A stretch of DNA of 64,000 bases from JAFEDN01 sp963795715 (GTDB lineage Bacteria; Pseudomonadota; Gammaproteobacteria; Coxiellales; Coxiellaceae): the NCBI GenBank assembly GCA_963795715.1, contig CAWCIY010000003.1, forward strand, positions 372,001 to 436,000, in the 5' to 3' direction. The position numbers and the translations under genes are program-made. Each line of letters starts with the position of its first letter. Positions within the stretch are counted from its first letter, which is position 1. The notes beneath the pieces were generated by a model. The model had not been told where the DNA came from. It did no database searches and saw only the letters and a list, made by a program, of their open reading frames with translations. Positions 35,197 through 44,003 of this stretch are shown here, piece by piece.

Positions 35197-36920
35197 ACTA
35201 CTCCTTGCTGTGATTGAGCTGAAATAAGTCGTAATTGCATGGGGGCAACTGAGTAATCACGAATTACCACCCAACCTCCCGGATTTTTTTGGAGCCAAGA
35301 ATTGATTTCTCCCTCACTAATTTTAACAGGCGGCTGGCTTAGTTTGCCAAAAAATTCTAGCTCCTGATAGGGGCCAGTAAACGCTATTGCTTTTCCAGCT
35401 CCTTGCAATACCGCCACTTGGCGGGCTAATCCTCGCCAATCTTGATAATGGGCTTCTGCCTTAACAATACTTAGATTGTAGCAACTCCAAAAAAGGAGGG
35501 TGCTAACGCTCAGCCCCATGATTACCCTTGTTAATTTTTGTTCCTGCCACAACCACCAAAATAAGCCGATTGCAATTAAAATTAATCCCCACAACGGCGA
35601 CAAGTCCCGGACCCAAAGATATTTATGGTGCATTTTAAATGGATCATCAATTACCAATAATACATAGCCAAGACCTGCAATTAAATAGTTTGTTGCAATC
35701 AATCTTTGACTGCTTTTTTTTATTACTCCCGACAGCGATTCCCGATGAATCGCTTCCTGGTTTGTATCCTGCGCATCGGCAAAGCCGATTGCTCGGAATG
35801 AAGGGGAAGAATCGCGATTCTCCCCCTTGCGATCCCTCATCGCGTAAAGCGGAGTTCCCTTCACCGGGAACTCCTGTACACCTGAATACTTCACTATTAT
35901 ATAAGTCATTAATATCACAGCGAATGGTAAAGCAGGTAAAATATAACGAGGCGCTTTTTGTTTAACAAAAGTTAAAAACAGTATAGAACTTAGAATAATA
36001 ATGAGTAGCAATAGGATTCTCTTATCTAAACCTTGTTCTCGACTTTTTTTAATGAAATTTAGAAGGGCAGGCCAAAAAGGCAACCATACCCACCATGGTA
36101 ATAGCATCATGGCAAAAGTAAACGTATAGTAAGCCCAATCCTGTCGCCAATATCCACCTCCTTGCCAAATTCTACCTACAGAACGGTTCAAAAGTAGATC
36201 ATGGGCATATTGGGCGCCTCCTTGTAACACCGCTGGAATTAGCCAGCAAGATACCAATAAAATGGACAACAACAATGACGCAATAAGCAACCCATATACT
36301 TTACCCCAAGCGTCATTGCCTTGCCCCCACCATCTCATCGTCAAAGCCGCTGGTAAAATAAATAAAAATTGTACTGGACCTTTTGTTAACAGTCCCAAGG
36401 TAACCGCTATAGCAAAAAATAGCCAATAGAGTTTATTTTGTTCTACCGCTTTAATTAACCAATACACAGAAAGTACAACAAAGAAAGTGGTAGTTACATC
36501 AAACCGCGCCACTGGAATTTTAGCGGCAAAGAAAAAAGTTCCTAATAAGACAAAAGGAGCTAAATTGGCGACCGTTGGTTCCTGAGGCCAAAGTTGTAAT
36601 GTTAACCGGCGCAGCAAGAACAAAGTACCCAAACCAAACAGAGCAGGCATGAGGCGCACCCACCAGGTGGAAACACCGAATAATGCCCATCCCGCATGCA
36701 TCAACCAAAAAAATAAAGGTCCTTTTTCAGGATAAGGTTGTCCACCTTCCATGGGTAAAATAAAGTGATGATGCTGCCACATTTCCCAGGCAATGGATGC
36801 ATAGTGCATTTCTTCATTTGAATAATATAAAGGACGTACCCACCCGACAACTGCAACCAGTAAGCCCCATAAAATTAAGATGAGTATTGAAAATTGAATT
36901 TGTGATATGCCGCGCTGCAT
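35193..36920 (-). CDS. ArnT-like glycosyltransferase (PMT family, GT-C fold) carrying an in-frame palindromic element
   Basis: The 575-residue protein has at least ten hydrophobic segments and the PMT_2/ArnT layout: WVRPLYYSNEEMHYASIAWE in the first periplasmic loop, where ArnT has DE followed by a tyrosine (here NEE, so the first acid is changed to Asn), AKIPVARFDVTTTFFVVLSV, and LGLLTKGPVQFLFILPAALT. Such enzymes move a lipid-linked sugar onto lipid A or another envelope acceptor. About 47 residues (EFPVKGTPLYAMRDR to AIHRESL) come from an inserted repeat between two membrane segments. The gene leads an operon with kdoO and the PepSY gene. Substrate unknown. Confidence 0.85.
   Translation of the reverse strand: MQRGISQIQFSILILILWGLLVAVVGWVRPLYYSNEEMHYASIAWEMWQHHHFILPMEGGQPYPEKGPLFFWLMHAGWALFGVSTWWVRLMPALFGLGTLFLLRRLTLQLWPQEPTVANLAPFVLLGTFFFAAKIPVARFDVTTTFFVVLSVYWLIKAVEQNKLYWLFFAIAVTLGLLTKGPVQFLFILPAALTMRWWGQGNDAWGKVYGLLIASLLLSILLVSCWLIPAVLQGGAQYAHDLLLNRSVGRIWQGGGYWRQDWAYYTFTFAMMLLPWWVWLPFWPALLNFIKKSREQGLDKRILLLLIIILSSILFLTFVKQKAPRYILPALPFAVILMTYIIVKYSGVQEFPVKGTPLYAMRDRKGENRDSSPSFRAIGFADAQDTNQEAIHRESLSGVIKKSSQRLIATNYLIAGLGYVLLVIDDPFKMHHKYLWVRDLSPLWGLILIAIGLFWWLWQEQKLTRVIMGLSVSTLLFWSCYNLSIVKAEAHYQDWRGLARQVAVLQGAGKAIAFTGPYQELEFFGKLSQPPVKISEGEINSWLQKNPGGWVVIRDYSVAPMQLRLISAQSQQGVV
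35734..35874 (-). repeat. Dispersed palindromic element, copy C, inside the ArnT-like gene
   Basis: In gene orientation the copy runs from GGAGTTCCCGGTGAAGGGAA to CATCGGGAATCGCT. It is 141 bp, exactly 47 codons, and keeps the frame open. It contains the perfect palindrome AGAATCGCGATTCT and the stem ATCGGC/GCCGAT. It is read in the same frame as copy E (both give PSFRAIGFADAQD) but in a different frame from copy B. No clear flanking duplication was found. Confidence 0.9.
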
Positions 36921-36981
36921 GAAGAGGGATTATACTCTAATTCTCCGTCATTTACCGCGAATGAGTAGATGTTTTTGAATA

Positions 36982-37016
36982 CTTAGAGTAGCTTCCTTGC
37001 TACTCTAAGCGTTTTT
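36982..37016 (+). terminator. Strong hairpin with T run, terminator-like
   Basis: CTTAGAGTAGC and GCTACTCTAAG pair perfectly over 11 bases around a six-base loop and are followed by CGTTTTT on the plus strand. No plus-strand gene lies directly upstream, so either a short plus-strand transcript ends here or it shields the origin region from read-through. Confidence 0.55.
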
Positions 37017-37058
37017 CCGATCAAACCGGCTTCCTTGCCGATTTTGTGCTACAATGCC

Positions 37059-37148
37059 TTATATCCAGGCTAAAGTAACTAACAAACACATCATAACCAT
37101 CACTGCCAAGTAGGATTTAACCATGATCTTTTCTTCTGGGTTCTTCAT
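37059..37148 (-). CDS. Small membrane protein, 29 residues
   Basis: A minus-strand frame starts MKNPEEKIMVKSYLAVMVMM and ends CLLVTLAWI, with AGGAGG seven bases before the ATG. A charged N-terminus is followed by one Met-rich transmembrane helix, a typical build for small regulatory or subunit proteins of the inner membrane. The ribosome binding site is one of the best in the window, which is the main support. It lies alone between the ArnT-like gene and the origin region. No family is known to me. Confidence 0.65.
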   Translation of the reverse strand: MKNPEEKIMVKSYLAVMVMMCLLVTLAWI

Positions 37149-37159
37149 TTTGGCCTCCT

Positions 37160-37689
37160 GGTAAGTTAGTTTATTGAATAAGCGACGTGCCGTTGGTTAA
37201 CAAACTATAGTGTAATTTTTTGAACTATGCTTAAAAAAATATTAAGGTTTTATTAAGGAAATTTGTGACTAGTATTTTTAATTAATGCCAATATATTTTG
37301 CGAAAATTTTCTTTTTTGATTTAACTATTTGATTTTTATGTTTTTTATAGCCAAAATTAGAAATTAATTTTTTATTTCTTGTAGGCACATATTTTTGAAA
37401 ATACACTTTTTCCTACAGTGCCTAACTTAAAAGTTTGTATTGAAAAAGTTCTCATAGATGACAAACTCTAAGCAGCAATTCTGAACAATTTTACAACGAC
37501 AACTCAATATTCCAAATGTCTTAACCCTACCAAAGTAACAGGATTATCTTTATGCTGGACAAGAGGATAGTGCTGGATGTACTGCTACATTTCACAAGCA
37601 CATGCCGATCTCTAGATAACTTATCCACAGAAGGATACAATACTGTTTTTGTCTACGACATCACATACTCATTTATCAAGGTTATTTTT
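37160..37689. promoter_or_regulatory. Candidate replication origin and dnaA promoter region
   Basis: An AT-rich stretch of about 500 bases directly upstream of dnaA with no other convincing gene. A perfect DnaA box, TTATCCACA, lies at 37621-37629, and a near match, TGTGGATAT, at 37689-37697 covers the dnaA start. The densest A/T runs (about 37200-37400) would suit duplex unwinding. Only one exact box was found by eye, so the origin call rests mainly on gene order. Confidence 0.5.
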
Positions 37690-39022
37690 GTGGATATTAG
37701 TCTGTGGGAACAATGCCTGGATAACTTGCGCGAACAAATTACTGCTCCTAAGTTTAATACTTGGATTCGTCCCTTGCAGGCTGAATTTAAACCCAATCAT
37801 TTAATATTATTGGCGCCGAATCAATTTGTGGTCAGTTATATCAATGATAATTTTTTGGATAAAATTATCACTGCTTACAAACCTTATCGGGCGACGCCGC
37901 TCCGCCCAGAGTGACTATCCGAATTGGCACCAAGACCTGATGCTGTAGACTCCAGAAATAACTACCAAGAACCCATCGGTTAAAAAAACCTACTTTTTCT
38001 CAAAGCCATTTAAATCGGACGTTTACCTTTGCAACTTTGTAGAAGGAAAATCCAATCAGTTGGTGCGAGCGGCGGCAATGCAAGTCGCTGAAAATCCGGG
38101 CCAGGCCTATAATCCATTATTTATTTATGGTGGGGTGGGCTTGGGAAAAACACATCTCATGCATGCCATCGGTCATGCTATACTAGAACGGAATCCTGAC
38201 GCAAAAGTACTTGTATTTACATTCTGAGCGATTTGTCGCCGATATGGTTAAAGCACTGCAACGCAATGCCATGAATGAATTTAAACGTTATTATCGAGGT
38301 TTAAATGCTTTATTGATCGATGATATTCAATTTTTTGCTGGCAAAGATCGTTCGCAAGAAGAATTTTTTCATACCTTTAATTCTTTATTTGATAGCCAAC
38401 AACAAATTGTTCTCACTTGCGATCGTTATCCTAAAGAAATTGATGGCTTAGAAGAGCGGTTGAAATCTCGATTTGGCTGGGGGTTAACTACGGCCGTTGA
38501 ACCGCCTGAATTAGAAACCCGGGTTGCTATTTTAATGACAAAAGCGGAAGAAGCTAAAACCGTCTTACCTGAAGAAGTGGCTTTTTTTATTGCCAAACAT
38601 ATTCAATCTAATGTTCGCGAATTGGAAGGGGCGTTCAAACGTGTACTGGCCAATGCGCATTTTACCGGTCAACGTGTCACTATTGATTTTGCCCGTGAAG
38701 CATTAAAAGATTTGCTCAGCTTGCAAGCAAAATTGATTACTCCTGAAAATATCCAACGTACCGTTGCCGAATATTACAAAATTAAACTGAGTGATTTATT
38801 ATCAAAACGCCGCAACCGTTCTTTAGCCCGCCCTCGGCAAATGGCGATGGCTTTGGCAAAAGAATTGACCAGCTATAGTCTTACCCGAAATCGGCTGAAG
38901 CATTCGGCGGTCGTGATCATACCACTGTGTTACATGCTTGCCGGAAAATTAAAGAACTGATGGTCAGTAACTTCGATATCCAAGAAGATTATAAAAATTT
39001 GTTACGTATTTTATCTGCATAA
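37690..39022 (+). pseudogene. dnaA: Replication initiator DnaA, frame broken by several small indels
   Basis: DnaA binds origin boxes and opens the origin. Pieces in three frames cover the whole protein: domain I from a GTG at 37690 (VDISLWEQCLDNLREQITAP), the Walker A stretch (FIYGGVGLGKTHLMHAIGHA), the Walker B part (LNALLIDDIQFFAGKDRSQE), and a C-terminus ending LLRILSA. Breaks fall near 37890, 38030, 38210 and 38890-38910. In the last one an extra C and an extra T turn the expected SLTEIGEAFGGRDHTTVLHA out of frame. The GTG start and downstream dnaN are normal. The pieces stay highly conserved, so I expect the real gene to be intact and the indels to be sequence errors. Confidence 0.9.
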
Positions 39023-39035
39023 AGGAGATCATTTA

Positions 39036-40152
39036 ATGAAACTAACTCTCATACGCGAAGATTTATTAAAACCACTGCAAATGGTAATGGGTGTGGTGGA
39101 TCGAAAACAAACCTTGCCGATTTTATCGAATGTATTGATTAAATATTAATCAACAAACGGTTATCATTATCGGCACGGATTTAGAAATTGAATTAACCGG
39201 CCATAGTTCTTTTTCAGAACCACTTTCTGCCTCGTGGCAAGCTCACTCTTCCAGGCAGGAAATTATTGGATATTTGCCGTGCTTTACCGGAAAATGCAAC
39301 GATTGAATTATATCAGGACAAACAACAAGTGGTATTACGCTCTCAGCGCAGCCGCTTTACTTTAAGCACTTTGCCTGCTGAAGATTATCCGAATACCGAA
39401 CAACATATCCGTGCATTTACAAGTCAAAATCAATTCAGCATGAATTATTACATTTATTACAACACACTTATTTTGCGATGGCGCAACAAGATGTACGTTA
39501 TTATTTAAATGGTATGTTATTTGAATTTCTTCCCAATACTTTGCGAACGGTGGCGACAGATGGCCACCGTTTAGCCACCGATACCATGGGGCTGCTATTC
39601 AAGACGAACATCGTTTGCAAATGATTGTGCCACGAAAAGGTGTTTTAGAATTAATGCGTTTATTAAATAATTCTGAAGAGGAAGTGACTTTATCCGTTGG
39701 TAATAATTATATTCAAGCGGTCGGGGAAAATTATACTTTTGTATCTAAGTTAATCGAAGGCCGTTTTCCTGATTACCAACGGGTTATTCCTAAAAATGGT
39801 GATAAAAAAATTATGGTAAATCGGGAGGAATTCAAACAAGCGCTAATCCGCTCTGCTATTTTATGCAACGATAAGGTGCGTGGGGTATTTTCTGGAATTG
39901 AAACCTAATCTTTACGCTTACTGGCGAATAATCCGGAACAAGAACTTGCGGAAGAAGAATTGAGTCGTTGAATATTCAGGCCCTGAATTTGGTTTAGCTT
40001 TTAATGTCAATTATTTATTAGATGTATTAAACACCTTAACCTCCGAGCAAGTGGAGTTTATATTTGCCAGCACCAACAACAATAGTTTATTGATTGCCGA
40101 ACCCAATGGCCATAAAGACCAGGCTTTTGTCGTGATGCCTATGAGAATGTAA
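39036..40152 (+). pseudogene. dnaN: DNA polymerase III beta sliding clamp, frame broken by several small indels
   Basis: The clamp holds polymerase on DNA. AAGGAG precedes the ATG (MKLTLIREDLLKPLQMVMGV). Fragments in changing frames cover the three clamp domains: GTDLEIELTGHSSF, DICRALPENATIELYQDKQQ, QQDVRYYLNGMLFEF, RTVATDGHRLA, MIVPRKGVLELMRLLNNSEE, SKLIEGRFPDYQRVIPKNGD, ending FVVMPMRM. Breaks lie near 39147, 39260, 39440, 39600, 39905 and 39970. At about 39440 restoring one G in ATGAATTATT gives the expected SMELLHLLQ. Nothing but small indels separates the parts. Probably intact in the organism. Confidence 0.9.
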
Positions 40153-40759
40153 ATGAATCAGCAAACACGACTTGAACAACAGATACAATTTATTATAGAG
40201 CTGGATAAATTAAAACAAATCTTTCGCCAAACTAGACTTTGTGACCGTAGCCGTCATGAAAATGATGCTGAACATTCTTGGCATATCTGTGTGTTGGCTT
40301 TTTTGCTAAGCGAATATGCCCTTGATTCCTCCTTAGATTTATTAAAAACAATGAAAATGCTATTGATACATGATGTGGTAGAAATAGATGCTGGAGATAT
40401 ATTTCTTTTACCATATTTCTAACCCTCAAGAAAAAAGACAGCGGGAAGAACAAGCTGCAGATCGAATTTTCGGGTTATTACCTTCTGATCAGGCGAACGA
40501 ACTCAGAGCATTATGGGAAGAATTTGAAAACCAACAAACCAGTGAAGCTCAATTTGCTGCCGCTTTGGATCGCATTCAACCCATATTACAAAATTTTTAC
40601 TCGGACGGTTCCTCTTGGCGCACACATGGTATCTCAAAACAACAAGTGCTTTCTTTAAATAGCCATATCGCCAAAGCTTCGCACTTAATATGGAAATACG
40701 TTGAAACCCTAGTGGATCAAGCAGTCGAACTCGGGATGCTTATTGATGACGCAGCATAG
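40153..40759 (+). pseudogene. HD-domain phosphohydrolase (YfbR/HDDC2-like), one frameshift
   Basis: The gene starts directly on the dnaN stop. The first part has RSRHENDAEHSWHICVLAFL and LIHDVVEIDAGDIF, giving the His and His-Asp metal ligands of an HD fold. The second part, FYHISNPQEKRQREEQAADR to KYVETLVDQAVELGMLIDDA, follows in another frame; the break is at about 40402-40410. Proteins of this group are nucleoside 5'-monophosphate phosphatases. Its place between dnaN and recF is unusual. As with its neighbours the break is a single small indel. Confidence 0.82.
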
Positions 40760-41180
40760 ACTATGTCCATCTCCCAACTCACTATCCATCATTTTAGAAA
40801 TTTATCGAAGGTACAATTTGAGCCCCAACCAGGTATCAATTTCTTTTTTGGCGCCAATGGCTCTGGGAAAACCAGCATACTAGAAGCGATTTACTTTTTA
40901 GGTTTGGGACGTTCTTTTAGAACTCATTTAATTCAGCGTATTATTCATCAAGGCTCCGAACAATTTCTTCTTTTAGCTCAAATTAATAACCCAGACAATC
41001 CTTTTTTAGTTGGGATGGAACGCTCATTGCAGGGTGAAAAAAAAATTCGAGTGAACGGTGAATCGGTTAATTCAGTTGCAACCATTGCCAAACAACTGCC
41101 TTTACAACTACTCTCCACCGAAAGCCATCGCTTTTTCCATGATGGGCCCAAAGTAAGACGCCAATATTTAGACTGGGGTG

Positions 41181-41196
41181 TGTTCCACGTGGAACA
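41181..41196. promoter_or_regulatory. parS site 1 (ParB binding)
   Basis: TGTTCCACGTGGAACA is a perfect 16-base palindrome identical in form to the chromosomal parS of many gammaproteobacteria. It lies inside recF, about 3.5 kb from the dnaA start, as expected for origin-proximal ParB loading sites. Confidence 0.9.
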
Positions 41197-41805
41197 TTGT
41201 CTTTTACTCAATTTGGCAACAGTATCAAAAAGCGCTTAAACAACGCAATGCCGGTTTAAAAAAAGGACTTAGCAAACCTGAAATTGCCATCTGGAGTCAT
41301 GAAATGATTCAGTTAGCCCACCAATTTCATGAATACCGACTAAATTATATTAACCATCTCCAACCCATTTTATTTGAAATATTTTCCAACATTTTACCAG
41401 GCGTCGATTTAAAGCTGCGCTACTATAAAGGTTGGCCTATGGACACTGATTTATCAGAGGCCTTGGAGAATGGTCTAATGCGAGATCAACAACTGGGCTA
41501 TACTCAATATGGTCCGCATCGTGCTGATTTGCAACTCTATATAGGTAAAGCGCCTATAGGCGACATGCTCTCTCAGGGTCAGCAAAAACTGGTCGCTTAT
41601 GCCTTACATTTGGCCCAAGGCTTGCTATTACAAAAACTCACCGAACAAAAACCAATTTACTTAATTGATGACCTACCTTCCGAGCTTGATCCCGAAAAGC
41701 GACGCCTAATTAGCAGCTTATTAAAACAACTACAAGCACAAGTATTTATAACAGGCATCACTGCTGATGAATTGAATGGCATGTTACCAGATCACTCAGC
41801 GCAAA

Positions 41806-41821
41806 TGTTCCACGTGGAACA
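41806..41821. promoter_or_regulatory. parS site 2 (ParB binding)
   Basis: A second exact TGTTCCACGTGGAACA, 625 bases from the first, in the last codons of recF. In both sites the gene reads (V or M)-Phe-His-Val-Glu, so the protein tolerates the same peptide twice. Two sites close together support segregation from this region. Confidence 0.9.
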
Positions 41822-41830
41822 AGGTCAAAT

Positions 41831-42790
41831 TCAACTCTTTAATTGAACGGTATATTCAGACAATTCTGGGGCTTTTTTAATAACCCCTTGCGCTTGCATG
41901 AATTGGGCAAACTTCTGATATTTTTGTTGATCTAACAGAAAAGGGTTCTTTGAAAAATACTGGATTGAAGCGAACCAACTTGCTTTATTCATATCATTAT
42001 TTAATTCTGGATGCTTCTTAATTACATTATCCCAGGATTCCTGTGGATGAGCTACCAAATAATCTATTCCTTGTTGCAAAGCAGTCAAAAACTGCGCCAA
42101 CCTTGGGTCTTTATTAAAATCACGATGCGTCACAAAGATCAGTTCATCATAGCTCGGAAAACCATTTTGCTCTGGTAAAAAAATCTGGGCCGGATGACCA
42201 CTATAGGCTAATTGCACCGGCTCAACATTACGCATACCACCGGTGAAAGCATTGATATTCCCTGTTAATAAAGCTTGCAGTAAGTTATAACGTACATTAA
42301 TAAAATTAACATCTTTTAAATTTAAATTTTGATGTGCCAGCATGGTTTTTAGCATCACCTCATCAATCCCACCAGCGCTATAGCCAATGGTTTTGGCTTT
42401 TAAATCGGCAACTTTCTGAATGCCGGCCGTTTTTAAAGTCACTAGGCAGTCTAATGGTGAATCCACCAGAGAGCCAAACCGAATCAAAGGCAGCCCTTGA
42501 TCTATTTGCATCAACAATTGAGGTTGATATGTCAATGCGGCATCTGCTTTTTTAGCTGCTACCAGCTTAGGACCGTCACTCGGGTCTGAAGGTTGCACCA
42601 ATTTAACTTGCAGACCGTTTTGTTGGAAATAACCTTGTTGCTCCGCTACCAACAAAGGAGCATGATCTGGGTTAAAAAACCAATCTAAAACCAAGGTAAA
42701 ATTCTGGGGAGTAGGCGCTTGCGCGTAACTGGTTGAGAAAAAAAACGCCATGAGCAAACCTAAAAATTTTCGTATCATATATTTCCTCAA
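41831..42790 (-). CDS. ABC transporter substrate-binding protein, NMT1/ThiY-like
   Basis: The 319-residue protein has a signal peptide (FLGLLMAFFFSTSYAQA) and the NMT1/THI5-like pattern: FTLVLDWFFNPDHAPLLVAE, a KLVAAKKADAAL segment, KAKTIGYSAGGIDEVMLKTM and NINAFTGGMRNVEPVQLAYS. Related proteins bind pyrimidine precursors of thiamine (ThiY) or similar small molecules in the periplasm. It belongs with the permease and ATPase upstream, but a 475-bp repeat-filled gap separates it from the permease. It meets recF tail to tail with a 16-base overlap. Ligand is inferred only at family level. Confidence 0.85.
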   Translation of the reverse strand: MRKYMIRKFLGLLMAFFFSTSYAQAPTPQNFTLVLDWFFNPDHAPLLVAEQQGYFQQNGLQVKLVQPSDPSDGPKLVAAKKADAALTYQPQLLMQIDQGLPLIRFGSLVDSPLDCLVTLKTAGIQKVADLKAKTIGYSAGGIDEVMLKTMLAHQNLNLKDVNFINVRYNLLQALLTGNINAFTGGMRNVEPVQLAYSGHPAQIFLPEQNGFPSYDELIFVTHRDFNKDPRLAQFLTALQQGIDYLVAHPQESWDNVIKKHPELNNDMNKASWFASIQYFSKNPFLLDQQKYQKFAQFMQAQGVIKKAPELSEYTVQLKS

Positions 42791-42892
42791 TTCTTGATAA
42801 TGATTAAACCTATTCTATCTGAGAAGTAAAACCATATAAAGTCGTAACAGTTCACGTAATGACGCCAACTGAGTGTTTTATTCCATGACCGC

Positions 42893-43050
42893 CAATATTT
42901 TAAAACACCGCCCAGTGGATAGCGATGAATCACTCGCAGGAGATGCCGGAGGAGGCTTTGGCCAGCTCCGTTCCGATAAAAGTCACTGCGCTGGCCAAAG
43001 CCTCCTCCGGCACTGAGCTTCGTTAGCGCCTTGGCGGTTTTAAAATATTG
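42893..43050. repeat. Composite palindromic element 1 in the ABC transporter gap
   Basis: The outer ends CAATATTTTAAAAC and GTTTTAAAATATTG are inverted repeats. An inner perfect 22-base inverted repeat lies at 42945-42966 and 42990-43011 (GCCGGAGGAGGCTTTGGCCA and onward). Next to the right end is CGCCTTGGCGG, shared in inverted order with element 2. It is MITE-like and non-coding. Confidence 0.8.
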
Positions 43051-43126
43051 TCTAAGCAAATGCCTTGAAATTCGAAAGTACTGCTGAGCCAATGTTTTAA
43101 AAAGAAGAAAATGAACCTATTTGCAA

Positions 43127-43217
43127 GTCAATATTTTAAAAAGCCGCCAAGGCGCTAATGAGCCGGACCCGGCGAGTGCGGTCTCGCGAATCCTTGGCGG
43201 CTTTTTAAAATATTGAC
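43127..43217. repeat. Composite palindromic element 2 in the ABC transporter gap
   Basis: The element begins GTCAATATTTTAAAAAGCCG and ends with the exact reverse complement of that stretch, arms of about 28 bases. It shares the AATATTTTAAAA end and CCGCCAAGGCGCTAA block with element 1, so both belong to one family. The hairpin ending in a T-rich arm may also act as a terminator for the permease transcript. Confidence 0.8.
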
Positions 43218-43265
43218 GGGTTTTGGAAACGAAGTTATCTAAACTGACATAACCCAAGAATTACA

Positions 43266-44003
43266 CTATTGCCAAAAAATAAACTTCTTTAATAATGAAT
43301 CTACTGTGAAATATAAAATGAGTGTGAAGAGAACTAATGTTAAAAGAACTGCAAACATTAAGTCGATTTGCATTCGAGCATTGGCGTTGAGCATCAAGTA
43401 CCCCAATCCCTTGCTTGAACCAACCCATTCCCCGATCACCGCTCCCATAGGTGCAAAAGTGACCGCGACTCTTAGGCCGCTGCCTAATTCGGGTAATGCA
43501 GCAGGTATCCGAATACGCCATAATATCCGCCATCGAGAAGCGCCCATTACATGGGCTAAATGTAACCAATCTTTCTGCGTATGGAGCAATCCATCATAAA
43601 ATGCGCTGGCGACTGGAAAAAAAATCATCACTATTGCAACTACCACCTTTGAACTCATGCCATACCCAAACCAAATGACTAACAAGGGTGCGATAGCAAA
43701 TGCGGGCAGTGCTTGACTGGTGATCATCAGAGGTAAAAATAAGGGGCGCGTCCAACGAAAATAACTTAAACATAAAGCCATCCAGATTCCTGCCAATGAA
43801 CCTAAAAATAACCCACTCAATGTTTCCATCAGTGTCGGAAGAGCGTTGATAAAAATAAGGGTTCTATTCAACCAAAAAGATTTCAACACTTCCCATGGGC
43901 CAGGTAAAATATACTGAGGCAGCGCTAATAATAAAACAGCAAACTGCCAAACGAGCAATAAAATAATGAATATAAGTAAAATACGAATAAATAGGTGATT
44001 CAT
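43266..44003 (-). CDS. ABC transporter permease, ThiX-like
   Basis: The 245-residue protein has about six transmembrane segments and the binding-protein-dependent permease loop GASRWRILWRIRIPAALPEL (EAA-type). LPQYILPGPWEVLKSFWLNR near the start is typical of the SsuC/TauC/ThiX group. It would take the ligand bound by the product of 41831-42790. It overlaps the ATPase gene by four bases. Transport of a thiamine precursor is likely but not certain. Confidence 0.88.
   Translation of the reverse strand: MNHLFIRILLIFIILLLVWQFAVLLLALPQYILPGPWEVLKSFWLNRTLIFINALPTLMETLSGLFLGSLAGIWMALCLSYFRWTRPLFLPLMITSQALPAFAIAPLLVIWFGYGMSSKVVVAIVMIFFPVASAFYDGLLHTQKDWLHLAHVMGASRWRILWRIRIPAALPELGSGLRVAVTFAPMGAVIGEWVGSSKGLGYLMLNANARMQIDLMFAVLLTLVLFTLILYFTVDSLLKKFIFWQ

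Larger units (their letters stand above)
40763..41846 (+). pseudogene. recF: DNA replication and repair protein RecF, one frameshift
   Basis: RecF helps load RecA at gaps. The N-terminal part has ISQLTIHHFRNLSKVQFEPQ and the Walker A motif GANGSGKTSILEAI; the second part has YTQYGPHRADLQLYI, the ABC signature-like MLSQGQQKLVAYALHLAQGL and the Walker B LIDDLPSELD. The frame shifts once at about 41200, directly after an exact parS palindrome; the expected run is GVFHVE followed by LFYSIWQQYQKALKQRN. A second parS lies at the 3' end. Apart from the one indel it looks complete. Confidence 0.9.

Noticed and set aside
35639..35965. Plus-strand open frame antisense to the ArnT-like gene
   Set aside because: It arises from the stop-poor palindromic element on the opposite strand.
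43087..43569. Minus-strand frames in the transporter gap and antisense to the permease
   Set aside because: They depend on palindromic elements or lie opposite a clear permease gene.
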